DNA of 50,667 bases from IMG/VR virus record IMGVR_UViG_3300021961_011345, positions 1 to 50,667 of that record. One strand, 5' to 3'. Source of the DNA: a virus. Numbering within the stretch: position 1 is the first letter of the stretch; each line of letters starts with the position of its first letter. Under the pieces are notes generated by a model. That model was not told the DNA's origin, ran no database searches, and saw only the letters and a list, made by a program, of their open reading frames with translations. Shown here in pieces: positions 37,288 through 46,985 of the stretch. A program made the position numbers and the translations under genes.

Positions 37288-37513
37288 ATTCGTCTTGAAG
37301 TTCCTGAGGAAGTGTTTCCTTCAAGATAGCACCTGTTTTGACATCATAAAACACAGGAATCGGAATAAGTGCATCTTGTGCAGTACCTACTGCAAAGCGT
37401 GATGCTTTACGCAAAATGATACCTTCAGCAACTACATAGTTACCATCTGGTGTTTCTACTTTTTCTGTGTTTTTTAGATCAATGTTTAATTTAAGATCTT
37501 GATTTTGATTCAT
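37274..37513 (-). CDS. Conserved-looking phage protein (79 aa)
   Basis: LKLNIDLKNTEKVETPDGNYVVAEGIILRKASRFAVGTAQDALIPIPVFYDVKTGAIL. The 'LRK.Sa...g.gqdaliPi.VF.c..CGhv' pattern occurs in small proteins of T4-like marine phages, which there keep a zinc ribbon; here the cysteines are absent (ETPDG and DVKTG in their place). Function unknown. Confidence 0.55.
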   Translation of the reverse strand: MNQNQDLKLNIDLKNTEKVETPDGNYVVAEGIILRKASRFAVGTAQDALIPIPVFYDVKTGAILKETLPQELQDEYDTV

Positions 37514-37707
37514 GAGTTTTCTTTTTTATGTTTTAACCAATCAATATAGAAACCAATGGCCACTATTATATTCATACCAAATGAAGCTAGTATTTCATAA
37601 ATGTCTTCATAGATATTCATTGTCAAATGGACGTGTCCTACCATCCAGAAAGGTATGGAAAGATTTCCTGATATCCAAGTGATAGTGTATTTAAGGAATG
37701 TTTTCAT
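37510..37707 (-). CDS. Two-helix membrane protein (65 aa)
   Basis: Segments FLKYTITWISGNLSIPFWMVG and ILASFGMNIIVAIGFYIDWL look membrane-spanning, basic tail. No family recognised. Embedded between replication genes. Confidence 0.5.
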   Translation of the reverse strand: MKTFLKYTITWISGNLSIPFWMVGHVHLTMNIYEDIYEILASFGMNIIVAIGFYIDWLKHKKENS

Positions 37708-37876
37708 ATTCTACGTCTTCTATCTCCCGCACAAAATATATAGCTCCTTCTTTTCTGAAGGTATGTGTGCAATGCCAAAGTTGTCGTAATGTATCTAAAT
37801 CCCATTGTTTATTATCTCTAATAATTCTAACTACCTTAAATAACTTATTATTAGCATTTATAACCTGATAGTTCAC
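37691..37876 (-). CDS. Small phage protein with GTG start (61 aa)
   Basis: GTG at 37876 overlaps the TGA of the clamp-loader gene (GTGA); no ATG is available. NNKLFKVVRIIRDNKQWDLDTLRQLWHCTHTFRKEGAIYFVREIEDVEYE is a small domain that looks conserved in T4-like phages. Function unknown. Confidence 0.55.
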   Translation of the reverse strand: MNYQVINANNKLFKVVRIIRDNKQWDLDTLRQLWHCTHTFRKEGAIYFVREIEDVEYENIP

Positions 37877-38799
37877 AGTACTTGAATAATTTTAGCAATG
37901 CAAGCCATAATATTGATTTCTTTATCAATTCTAAAGTTAGAATGATATTGATATTCTTCAATAATAATAGTTACCATTCCTTCATTTCCTTCAGCATATG
38001 ATGAGGCATTCTCATAAAGGGCTTTAAATAACTCATCATAATCATTAATATTAGAATCAGCTATTATCTGGCGAATGGTTTTCCAGTTTCGAGTCGTTTT
38101 AAGCTCGTTTATTACTTGCTCAATGTAGTTGTTTGATACAAGTATTGACTTGTCTAGAACTAGTTTATTATCAATGGTTGATAATTGAGCTGTACCTAAG
38201 ATTTTACGAATATCAGGATAGTATTGTTTAACAATAGGTCCTAATGTTTCTTTACTCCATTCAATATTTTCTTTTTCTAAAATACCTGCTACGTGAGCAG
38301 CTACTTCTTTCATTGAAGGAGGTACAATCTTAAGTACCTGACAACGTGATTGTAAAGGATCAATAATACGTTCTACATAATTACAGGTTAAGATAAACCT
38401 GGTAGTACGAGAAAATGTTTCAATTACGTTACGAAGTGATGCTTGAGCCTGAATTGTTAAGAAATCAGCCTCATCTAGAATAACTACTTTAAGAGGCTTG
38501 AACGAAGCTGTTGAAGCAAACCCTTGGACTTTATCCCTAATTGTTTCAATTCCTCTTTCGTCTGAGGCATTGATGTAAAGATAGTCACAATCAAGGTTAT
38601 TGACAATGAGCTTAGCAAGAGTAGTTTTGCCAGTTCCAGCTGGTCCATAGAATATTAGGTTTTGTATATCGTTCTGTGATAAATATTTTGATATAGTTGC
38701 CTTAATATTCTCATTACCTACATACTCATCTAGTATTTTACTACGATATTTTTCAACTAATAGAGTATGTTCTTTATTCGAAGTCACCATATAAGTCAT
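37873..38799 (-). CDS. Clamp-loader ATPase (T4 gp44 / RFC small subunit-like)
   Basis: 308 residues, AAA+ ATPase: Walker A GPAGTGKT (52-59), INASDERGIETIRDKV, Walker B ILDEAD (107-112), sensor RFILTCNY, and the arginine-finger motif SRC at 151-153. It opens and loads the sliding clamp onto primed DNA with the gp62-like subunit. An in-frame ATG at 38790 is an alternative start. The gene overlaps its upstream neighbour by 26 bases. Confidence 0.93.
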   Translation of the reverse strand: MTYMVTSNKEHTLLVEKYRSKILDEYVGNENIKATISKYLSQNDIQNLIFYGPAGTGKTTLAKLIVNNLDCDYLYINASDERGIETIRDKVQGFASTASFKPLKVVILDEADFLTIQAQASLRNVIETFSRTTRFILTCNYVERIIDPLQSRCQVLKIVPPSMKEVAAHVAGILEKENIEWSKETLGPIVKQYYPDIRKILGTAQLSTIDNKLVLDKSILVSNNYIEQVINELKTTRNWKTIRQIIADSNINDYDELFKALYENASSYAEGNEGMVTIIIEEYQYHSNFRIDKEINIMACIAKIIQVL

Positions 38800-39033
38800 A
38801 TTTCTTAGGTTCCGCTTTTGGAATTTCTATTTCCTCAGTAGTGATAAGATATAATTTACTTTTTAATGGCTCAAGCCTAAATGCTGTAGGTTTTGAATTT
38901 GATGCTTGATAGTAGGCATTTAAGACCTCAGTTAATGAGTCATAAATTTTTTCACCGTTGAGGAGTTTCCACCTGTCACCAGGTGGAACTCTCTCAGCGA
39001 TTAGAATATTTTTTTCTACTTGCTTAGTTTCCA

Positions 39034-39034
<1 letters not shown>
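38774..39034 (-). CDS. Hypothetical protein (86 aa)
   Basis: NILIAERVPPGDRWKLLNGEKIYDSLTEVLNAYYQASNSKPTAFRLEPLKSKLYLIT then a charged tail with KKYDLYGDFE. No family recognised. Sits between groEL and the gp44-like gene with overlaps at both ends. Confidence 0.55.
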
Positions 39035-40930
<1,896 letters not shown>

Positions 40931-40934
<4 letters not shown>

Positions 40935-41218
40935 ATGTTGTATGCTTGGTTTAATTTATTAATAACAGACTCATAATTGTCAATATAAGCTTGAATTGAG
41001 TCATAACTTTTACTCATAGAATCATTTTTAGCTATTGCTCTAAGAGCAGCAGATAAAGTATTATAGTATCCTACAACCTGAGAATAGTCATTACCACTTT
41101 CTCCAGCTACAATTCCTTTATGGAGTACATATCCATAATCATCTAGTTGGAGGTAGTAAGGTTCTAATACAGGATCTTTAAGATATCGAGTATATGTTTT
41201 TTTAGCTTTTTTATTCAT
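40931..41218 (-). CDS. Hypothetical protein (95 aa)
   Basis: KTYTRYLKDPVLEPYYLQLDDYGYVLHKG, VVGYYNTLSAALRAIAKN, SYDSIQAYIDNYESVINKL. The 'yLKDPvLePYYiqLDdy' opening looks conserved among Bacteroidetes phages but has no function I know. Starts the short run to GroES. Confidence 0.55.
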
Positions 41219-41235
41219 AACAATATTTTATAATA

Positions 41236-41251
41236 ACCTATAAGGGCACCT
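41236..41251. repeat. Left arm of inverted repeat flanking hsp20
   Basis: ACCTATAAGGGCACCT on the plus strand. The right arm at 41756-41770 reads AGGTGCCCTATAGGT, the reverse complement with one A fewer. The two arms lie 504 bases apart, one downstream and one upstream of the hsp20 gene. Confidence 0.6.
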
Positions 41252-41267
41252 ATTAATATAACAAAAC

Positions 41268-41699
41268 TTATTTAATCTTCAAAGCTTTAGGTTTAGCTTC
41301 TACAGCAAATGGAATTGAAATTTTCAATAGACCATTTTTCATTTCAGCGTCAGCCCCTAGAAGATTAAATTTAGATGCCACTTTATAACCTAAATTGAAA
41401 GAACGACGTGCTATACCCTTATGTAGGTAATTACAGTCATTTACATCACAACACTTATCGTCTTCATGTTTGTTGTAAGATATTCTAAGAACATCTCCTT
41501 CGATATTGATTTCAATATCGTTTTTTTCAAGACCAGTACATGCAACTTCAAAGTGCAAGCCGTCTTTGTTCTCGTAAATATCTACTGGGTGGGGGATTTT
41601 AGCCTCAATGGCTGGTTGGAAATTTAATTCTGATCTGAAAAAATCCTTAAATAACAGATCAAATGGTGAGAGATGTCTCTCTGTAATAAATGTATTCAT
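41268..41699 (-). CDS. Small heat shock protein Hsp20 (alpha-crystallin domain)
   Basis: 143 residues: HPVDIYENKDGLHFEVACTGLEKNDIEINIEGDVLRISYNKHE, RSFNLGYKVASKF and ADAEMKNGLLKISIPF are the alpha-crystallin core with the GLLKI motif. A DCCDVNDCNY-like cysteine patch (CCDVNDCNY) lies before RRSFNL. Prevents protein aggregation. Marine T4-like phages also carry hsp20. An AAGGATT box precedes the ATG. Confidence 0.9.
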   Translation of the reverse strand: MNTFITERHLSPFDLLFKDFFRSELNFQPAIEAKIPHPVDIYENKDGLHFEVACTGLEKNDIEINIEGDVLRISYNKHEDDKCCDVNDCNYLHKGIARRSFNLGYKVASKFNLLGADAEMKNGLLKISIPFAVEAKPKALKIK

Positions 41700-41755
41700 A
41701 ATCCTTAGATTTATGGTTAAACAATAAATAAAATTTGGTTTCCGAAGATAACCGA

Positions 41756-41770
41756 AGGTGCCCTATAGGT
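41756..41770. repeat. Right arm of inverted repeat flanking hsp20
   Basis: AGGTGCCCTATAGGT, pairing with 41236-41251 over 15 positions with a one-base bulge. It lies 57 bases upstream of the hsp20 start, next to a CTTCGG direct repeat in the leader on the minus strand. Confidence 0.6.
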
Positions 41771-41783
41771 CATATTATAAATA

Positions 41784-42524
41784 TTACTGATCTGCTTTCC
41801 TTACCATGTAGTAAGTACTAGTCCAATTCTCTCCTTTAAATACTAATTTGAGTAGGCCTTGAGTGTTTAGACTCATATAAGCCTCATCAGCATCTTTATT
41901 GTTAGAGAGAACTGTCTTAAGCATTTCAGAATTGAATGGAACTTTAAAATCCAATACATCTTCCTCAATTGTAGTGCCGGGAATGATGTATTCAATTTTA
42001 TTTGTATGGGATGAAGCATCTCCAAATACTAAAGTAAGTACTTGTTCATTATCAAAATTTCTACCTACAACAAATGATACTAGTTCACTTTGTAGGGCAT
42101 TTTTAGCTCTAATAATGGCTGAGATAGCATCTGATTCTAAAGTACATTCAACTGTATAGTTGTTTGGATCTTTAACTGTACCTGGTTCTTGAATCAACAT
42201 TAGGTCAGATAAAGTATAACTTAAAGTATAATTTACATCACCAATAACTAAACGAGTAAATACTTTACCTATTTTTTCTAATTGTAAATCTAGATCACCT
42301 GAAGTAATGGCTAGTAGCTTATCAAGTTGAGGAGTATCATAAACAGCAATCTCACTATCTGCAAGATCAAAATCAGTATGAATTACCTCACCAATCATGT
42401 CTTTAGTAGGAGCATTAAACTTAATGTTTAATTGCTTATTTTGAGTAGTCCATTTGACAGACTCAATCATTCCATTTAAGGAATATTTAGAGATAATTCT
42501 CTGTAATTCGCTTTTATTAATCAT
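41784..42524 (-). CDS. DNA polymerase sliding clamp (T4 gp45-like)
   Basis: 246 residues of beta-alpha clamp repeats: LQRIISKYSLNGMIESVKW, EVIHTDFDLADSEIAVYDTPQLDKLLAI, LMLIQEP and a C-terminal domain with VPFNSEMLKTVLSNNKDADEAYMSLNTQGLLKLVFKGENW. Pattern as in gp45 of T4-related phages, which form a trimeric ring. Located between the polymerase C-half and hsp20, transcribed in the same direction. A one-helix difference from T4 cannot be judged by eye. Confidence 0.87.
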   Translation of the reverse strand: MINKSELQRIISKYSLNGMIESVKWTTQNKQLNIKFNAPTKDMIGEVIHTDFDLADSEIAVYDTPQLDKLLAITSGDLDLQLEKIGKVFTRLVIGDVNYTLSYTLSDLMLIQEPGTVKDPNNYTVECTLESDAISAIIRAKNALQSELVSFVVGRNFDNEQVLTLVFGDASSHTNKIEYIIPGTTIEEDVLDFKVPFNSEMLKTVLSNNKDADEAYMSLNTQGLLKLVFKGENWTSTYYMVRKADQ

Positions 42525-42526
42525 AA

Positions 42527-43456
42527 CTAGAAACTAAAAAATAGGTTTCGATATGGGTTTAAATTTAATGACCAACCCAGGTCATGGTAAAATCCTTCAA
42601 GTTTAGATTCCAAAATTGACTCAAATGATCGGTTTTTATCAGCATATTCTTCTAATAAGGTACGAATCTTATCTGGCATGTCAAAATCTAAGAAAGCAAG
42701 TGCTTCAATTTTGTATGGGTTATTTTTTAGGTAAATCCATTTTACTTTATCACCCTGTACAATTCTAGAGTGTTTTTTATCTAAGCCCCAAAATGTAAGT
42801 AAATCATTATATTTAACAGCTGCTTTAATTGCAGCTGGTGCTCCTTGAGCTATAACTGAAAACATTTCACCTGGTTTAGGTTTACGAGCAATATATTTGT
42901 CTAGTGTTTTAACTGAAGTTGGATTACCTAGTACAGTTAAGTCTAGATCTTTTGACATTACATGCTCCCTAAACTTTAAGAGCAAATCATCAATTTCAGT
43001 TTGTTTAGCTCCTTTAAGTGCTTTTTCTAGGATTGAATTAAAGAACTTCCCAAATATAGGAGGAAAGTTAGCTTTCATAAACTCTAGACCTTTAATATCT
43101 AGCTCGTTTTTAATTACACCTTCTTTTTTAGTAATCCATTGAGCATATCGTCTTGTACTTCTAAAGTAAGCTGAACGGATAATACATTCAGTTTTCATTT
43201 CAAAACGATGTTCAGGAACATTAAATGCTTCTTGAGCTAATGTAGTGTAATAATTTGTAATTAGGTCTTGATATTTGAGGGCGATTTCTTCGAGTTTATT
43301 ATCTCTTTCTTCCTCATCCATCTCATCAAAATTAGGATAGAGGTGCCTAAGCAAAGGTTCAGCATTATAATAGTTAGAGTCTGTATCAACATAGGCACAA
43401 AAGTTCTTGTCTTCTTTTTTACAGATAAACCAAGGTGTATTTTCTAATTGTATCAT
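42527..43456 (-). CDS. DNA polymerase family B, C-terminal piece (palm motif C, thumb)
   Basis: 309 residues. Motif C is at residues 22-26 (YVDTDS with Asp24 and Asp26), followed by thumb-type sequence and an ending NLFFSF that could be the clamp-binding tail. Motifs A and B are absent; they are in the separate gene at 43918-45642. Together the two proteins (574 + 309 = 883 residues) equal T4 gp43 (about 900). The start codon overlaps the stop of the Smr gene (ATGA), so translation is probably coupled. The MIQLENTPWF start shares IQL with the C-end (GEIQL) of the N-half. Confidence 0.93.
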   Translation of the reverse strand: MIQLENTPWFICKKEDKNFCAYVDTDSNYYNAEPLLRHLYPNFDEMDEEERDNKLEEIALKYQDLITNYYTTLAQEAFNVPEHRFEMKTECIIRSAYFRSTRRYAQWITKKEGVIKNELDIKGLEFMKANFPPIFGKFFNSILEKALKGAKQTEIDDLLLKFREHVMSKDLDLTVLGNPTSVKTLDKYIARKPKPGEMFSVIAQGAPAAIKAAVKYNDLLTFWGLDKKHSRIVQGDKVKWIYLKNNPYKIEALAFLDFDMPDKIRTLLEEYADKNRSFESILESKLEGFYHDLGWSLNLNPYRNLFFSF

Positions 43457-43677
43457 TCTACTACTACTATTTCTCCTAAATTGTGAGATGAAATATAATA
43501 CTTAAAGTCGTATTGATCAAGGAAATCCATAACTAATTCTTGCATTTTTTGTGAGTTGCCTGTTATAATGTTTACTCCTTTATGGTCAAAGCCTTGCCAG
43601 AAGAAAAAGTCAATTAACTTATCTTCAACATCAGCATGTTTAATTCCATGCAAATCAAGCGTTGTCTTCTTCTTCAT
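43453..43677 (-). CDS. Smr-domain protein inside the split polymerase gene
   Basis: 74 residues consisting of one Smr domain: TLDLHGIKHADVEDKLIDFFFWQG carries the LDxHG motif, then VNIITGNSQKMQELVMDFLDQYDFKY, where the usual HGxG is TGNS. Smr domains (MutS2 C-terminus, free-standing forms) bind branched or nicked nucleic acids and some nick DNA or RNA. It sits between the two polymerase halves with coupling overlaps at both ends. Confidence 0.8.
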   Translation of the reverse strand: MKKKTTLDLHGIKHADVEDKLIDFFFWQGFDHKGVNIITGNSQKMQELVMDFLDQYDFKYYISSHNLGEIVVVE

Positions 43678-43918
43678 TATGCATTACACCCTCAACTTCA
43701 CCTTTTTGGTTAAAGATTTGTTCTGGGACTGTAATATAGAATTTTTCTCCTTTGATACTAAAACGTCCTCCTTGTTTAAGCATTTTCTTAAAGAAGGTTA
43801 TTTCTTTATCTGACCATTTTTCAGATTTATTAATTACAGTATCCTTGTCAAGTTTTTCACCAGCACTGAAGATAGTGACACCTGCACGAATTGATTGTTT
43901 TGAGATTTTATGTTCCAT
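43655..43918 (-). CDS. Small protein inside the split polymerase gene (87 aa)
   Basis: KSEKWSDKEITFFKKMLKQGGRFSIKGEKFYITVPEQIFNQKGEVEGVMH. The charged helix followed by RFSIKGEKFYI is of unknown family, though it resembles small proteins of T4-like phages in style. ATG overlaps the stop of the polymerase N-half (TAATG); the end overlaps the Smr start by 23 bases. No nuclease motif seen. Confidence 0.65.
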   Translation of the reverse strand: MEHKISKQSIRAGVTIFSAGEKLDKDTVINKSEKWSDKEITFFKKMLKQGGRFSIKGEKFYITVPEQIFNQKGEVEGVMHNEEEDNA

Positions 43919-45642
43919 TACAATTGAATTTCTCCTTTTAGTACTTTGTTCATGTGTGTGTTAGCAAACAAAGCTGATTCTTGAATAATACGTTGACCAG
44001 TCAAAGTAATACTCTCACTTAAAATTACATTACCATATCTAAAACTACCAAGAGCAGTTGCACCATACAAACTATTTAGCAAAATTTTCATTGTATGTTG
44101 CATTAGGTGAAATTTCTCCCCATCTGCCTTGTTTCCAGCCTTATAAGCGGCTTTCATTTTATTTTTATAAATAACTCGTTCTTCAAACCATTTCGCTAGA
44201 ATTGTTTTTAGTACTGAGTCAAAATCTGTTCTATACATAACCCCATTAGCTGAAATTGATAAGTTGGAAGTTTCAATTAAGTCAATAACTTCTTTAACTT
44301 TCATTTGAGCTAATTTGCGTTTTGAATTTTGAACATTTAAAATCCTATCAGGGTCCATAACTTTTAAATCATTTAGACCATAACGATTATTAAATATTTC
44401 TTTCCCTTCTACTACTATCTTCTCATCAGGAATCAATATACGTCCAACAAGTGTCTCTTTACCAATATTAAGCGACATTATGATGGAAGGATACAGTGAA
44501 GTTAAGTCCTCATCAAACATGTACTTGTATAGACCTGCTTGAGGGCAGAACAGATAACCACCCGCGTAATTCTTTTTAGTTATAGGATTACGATCCCTAG
44601 CAGGTGGAATAATACCTTGAGACAATAGGTAAGCGGAAATAGCACCATCATGAATCAAACTGTTTTTATAAACGTCTGAGTATCTAATTTTACCTTTGTG
44701 GGCTAGGTTCTTTGTTAAAGGTAAGTACTGGAATTTCTCATCTAGTGCTTTTAAGATTTCAACATCTCGAAAGTTGTACTCAATAAACTTTTGTTTGTCT
44801 TCTTTAAACAAACGATCCAAACTTCCATCATATTCAATCTTTTCTAGATTAGCATATTTTTTACCTAGGTAATCGAGTTTGTAAGATGGTTCATCTTTAA
44901 AACTAAACTTTTTATGCAGTTTCATATAGTCTAGAGATTCTAGACCTGCAATATCTAACCAACGGTGATCATTCCATTGTGATTCATCTCTAACCCATCC
45001 TATTGGGGATAACATACTAGCTACCTCTTGATCGAATATATTACACATTCGGTAATATAGGTAAGGTATATCGAAGTAGTCGCTGTTATAACCGACTAAT
45101 ATGTCTGGGTTAATAGTGCGAATTGCTTCTAGGAACTTCATTAGAAGTTCTTGTTCACTTTTTAAGGGAATAATCTTTCTATTTCCTTCAGTAGTTTCTT
45201 CTAATTCACCTTTTTGATCTAGAATTAAGATGACCCATTCATCTTTTTGTTTGTACCACCAAGCAATTGAGGTAACAGGTTTAGGAGCACTTCGGATATA
45301 ATCCTCAGTTAATGCTCCTCCCATTTCAATCTCAATATCAAAGAATATTTCTTTATGGCTAGTTGAGGGTTCATCATTAGTTCCATATTTGTCAATTAGG
45401 AACCTTTGATAAGGCTTAATGTCATGAAAATGAAGTTTTTCATTATCTCTAGACCACTTGGTTACCTTACGGAGTGATTCATGACGTAGACCTCTAATAT
45501 TAGGATTAGCATCTATGTCATCACACTCTTCGTAAGCGTAATAATTCCAAGTTAGTGTTTTGTAACCTTCATCATCCCATAAATGGATCTTATAATTATT
45601 AGAATCCTTTATAGGCTGAGCATGACATGCTTTATAACTCAT
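43918..45642 (-). CDS. DNA polymerase family B, N-terminal piece (exonuclease, fingers, palm motifs A and B)
   Basis: 574 residues. 3'-5' exonuclease motifs: ExoI FFDIEIE (Asp102, Glu104), ExoII VGYNSDYFDIPYL (183-194), ExoIII YNFRDVEIL (289 on). Polymerase motif A DLTSLYPSI with Asp379, motif B KILLNSLYGA (519-528). The protein stops 27 residues before the palm Asp pair would occur; motif C is supplied by 42527-43456. It ends GEIQL. No frame break or stop-codon readthrough signal is seen at the end, so a genuine two-subunit polymerase is likely. Confidence 0.95.
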   Translation of the reverse strand: MSYKACHAQPIKDSNNYKIHLWDDEGYKTLTWNYYAYEECDDIDANPNIRGLRHESLRKVTKWSRDNEKLHFHDIKPYQRFLIDKYGTNDEPSTSHKEIFFDIEIEMGGALTEDYIRSAPKPVTSIAWWYKQKDEWVILILDQKGELEETTEGNRKIIPLKSEQELLMKFLEAIRTINPDILVGYNSDYFDIPYLYYRMCNIFDQEVASMLSPIGWVRDESQWNDHRWLDIAGLESLDYMKLHKKFSFKDEPSYKLDYLGKKYANLEKIEYDGSLDRLFKEDKQKFIEYNFRDVEILKALDEKFQYLPLTKNLAHKGKIRYSDVYKNSLIHDGAISAYLLSQGIIPPARDRNPITKKNYAGGYLFCPQAGLYKYMFDEDLTSLYPSIIMSLNIGKETLVGRILIPDEKIVVEGKEIFNNRYGLNDLKVMDPDRILNVQNSKRKLAQMKVKEVIDLIETSNLSISANGVMYRTDFDSVLKTILAKWFEERVIYKNKMKAAYKAGNKADGEKFHLMQHTMKILLNSLYGATALGSFRYGNVILSESITLTGQRIIQESALFANTHMNKVLKGEIQL

Positions 45643-46265
45643 TATTTAAAGAATTGCTTCAGATCTGGTTTGAAGTAATTAATTGATTTCATTACCTTGC
45701 GGTCTCTGCTACGATATACAACGTACTTGTCAGCAACCTGTTCATAGTGACAAGGTTCACCTTGTTCTTGGGCTCGTACTTTAACAGTCTTTTGTGCCTC
45801 TTCTTGTGTAGAGCAAGCTTTTGAAAGATTTGATGCCTGTACTTCCATATAGGCGGGCCAAATTTTATCCTTAAGACCATGAAGCATAGCACCGTTCCCA
45901 ATGGATACATAAGCAATGTCACACAACGCATCCAGAACTTCCACGATGTCTTGTTTTTCGCAAGCTTGTTTATACTCCTCAAGTTCTTCCAAAACGAAGT
46001 TGTAAACAAAGTCCCATTCACTTTTGGCTGGAATTGTTGGTACATAATTGTTTGGTTTATTCATTAAGCTGTTGAACTCTTCAACCTCGCTGACGAATGG
46101 TACATATTGTGAATTTAACAAATTTGTAATCCTTTCTGCGGTAGCTTCAGCCCAATCAAATTCAGGATTACGAGTATCGCTATCTCGATCTGAAAGTGAG
46201 CGAAGCATACCAATGCTTTTAATCAGCTCAATGATAATTAGTTCTTTAAATTGAGACATGCCCAT
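45642..46265 (-). CDS. MazG-like nucleoside triphosphate pyrophosphohydrolase
   Basis: Middle region VEEFNSLMNKPNNYVPTIPAKSEWDFVYNFVLEELEEYKQACEKQDIVEVLDALCDIAYVSIGNGAML contains the EExxE...ExxD metal motif of all-alpha NTP pyrophosphatases (MazG-like). It would remove modified NTPs or (p)ppGpp-type nucleotides. An extra N-terminal helix (residues 1-60) and a C-terminal basic tail are added. Possible second ATG at 46259. The end meets the polymerase start by a one-base overlap. Confidence 0.78.
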   Translation of the reverse strand: MGMSQFKELIIIELIKSIGMLRSLSDRDSDTRNPEFDWAEATAERITNLLNSQYVPFVSEVEEFNSLMNKPNNYVPTIPAKSEWDFVYNFVLEELEEYKQACEKQDIVEVLDALCDIAYVSIGNGAMLHGLKDKIWPAYMEVQASNLSKACSTQEEAQKTVKVRAQEQGEPCHYEQVADKYVVYRSRDRKVMKSINYFKPDLKQFFK

Positions 46266-46950
46266 TATTAATTTTTAGTGAATCAAAAAATTCTTTACGT
46301 GCTTGGTTTTCATTATCCATAAACACACCTGATGCTTTAGTAGTTACCATAGCTGCTCCTTGATGTTTTACACCTCGGCAAGATACACAAGAGTGAGTAG
46401 CGACAACAGTTACAATTACACCTAAATTATCTTCACATACTTTATCTACTGCTTGGTGAATTGCAGCTGTAAGTTGTTCTTGAATAGCACCACGGCGACC
46501 AAAGTGTTCTACAATACGATTTAGTTTGCTCAATCCAATAACTCGTCCACTTTGGCCTGCAATGTAGCCGATATGTACAACCCCATTGATGGTTTGATGA
46601 TGGTGAGAACACATAGAAGTAAGAGGTATATTACGTTCAATGATAATGCCATCATAGCCATCTGAGGGGAAAGAAGTGATTTCAGTAAACTTCTCATAAC
46701 GTCCCTTCCAGAGATCGTAAACATACGCTTTAGCCACTCGACGAGGCGTTTCCATTGAGTTCGGATCATTTCTCCAATCGCATTTTAAGGCATCAAGAAA
46801 CTTACCAAAATGCTCAGCTGCTTCTTCTACCATTTGTTTTTTCTGTTCATCGGTAAGCGGAAAATCTCCTGCTACACCATTAGCAAAACCGGGTTGAACA
46901 CACTCGATGTTGTCGTATTTTTTACGACGCTTGTTTTCTAAATTTTCCAT
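46246..46950 (-). CDS. folE: GTP cyclohydrolase I
   Basis: FolE domain from about residue 45: TPRRVAKAYVYDLWKGRYE, LTSMCSHHHQTINGVVHIGYI (zinc Cys and His), GLSKLNRIVEHFGRRGAIQEQLT and ATHSCVSCRGVKHQGAAM with the second zinc Cys. All metal ligands are intact. Produces 7,8-dihydroneopterin triphosphate, first step of the 7-deazaguanine route completed by QueD, QueE and QueC in this window. 20-base overlap with the MazG-like gene. Confidence 0.97.
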   Translation of the reverse strand: MENLENKRRKKYDNIECVQPGFANGVAGDFPLTDEQKKQMVEEAAEHFGKFLDALKCDWRNDPNSMETPRRVAKAYVYDLWKGRYEKFTEITSFPSDGYDGIIIERNIPLTSMCSHHHQTINGVVHIGYIAGQSGRVIGLSKLNRIVEHFGRRGAIQEQLTAAIHQAVDKVCEDNLGVIVTVVATHSCVSCRGVKHQGAAMVTTKASGVFMDNENQARKEFFDSLKINNGHVSI

Positions 46951-46954
46951 AACT

Positions 46955-46985
46955 ATAATATATAAAATACTCCTTACAGAGCAAA
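46955..46985 (-). promoter_or_regulatory. Possible promoter-like element upstream of folE
   Basis: Minus strand TTTG (46985-46982), 19-base spacer, TATATTAT (46962-46955), then AGTT and ATG at 46950. Spacing as in element D; the -7 box deviates by two bases from TATATTTA. Offered with low certainty. Confidence 0.35.

Noticed and set aside
41771-41782. TATAAATA-type T4 late promoter on the plus strand
   Set aside because: All genes here are on the minus strand, and no minus-strand copies of this motif were noticed before other genes.
42527-45642. Intein between the polymerase parts
   Set aside because: PolB inteins often sit at motif C, but neither end has intein splice motifs and the intervening frames have their own starts and stops; the halves join 22 residues before motif C.
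45692-46045. Minus-strand frame of 117 residues inside the MazG-like gene
   Set aside because: Same reason: shadow frame, no domain pattern.
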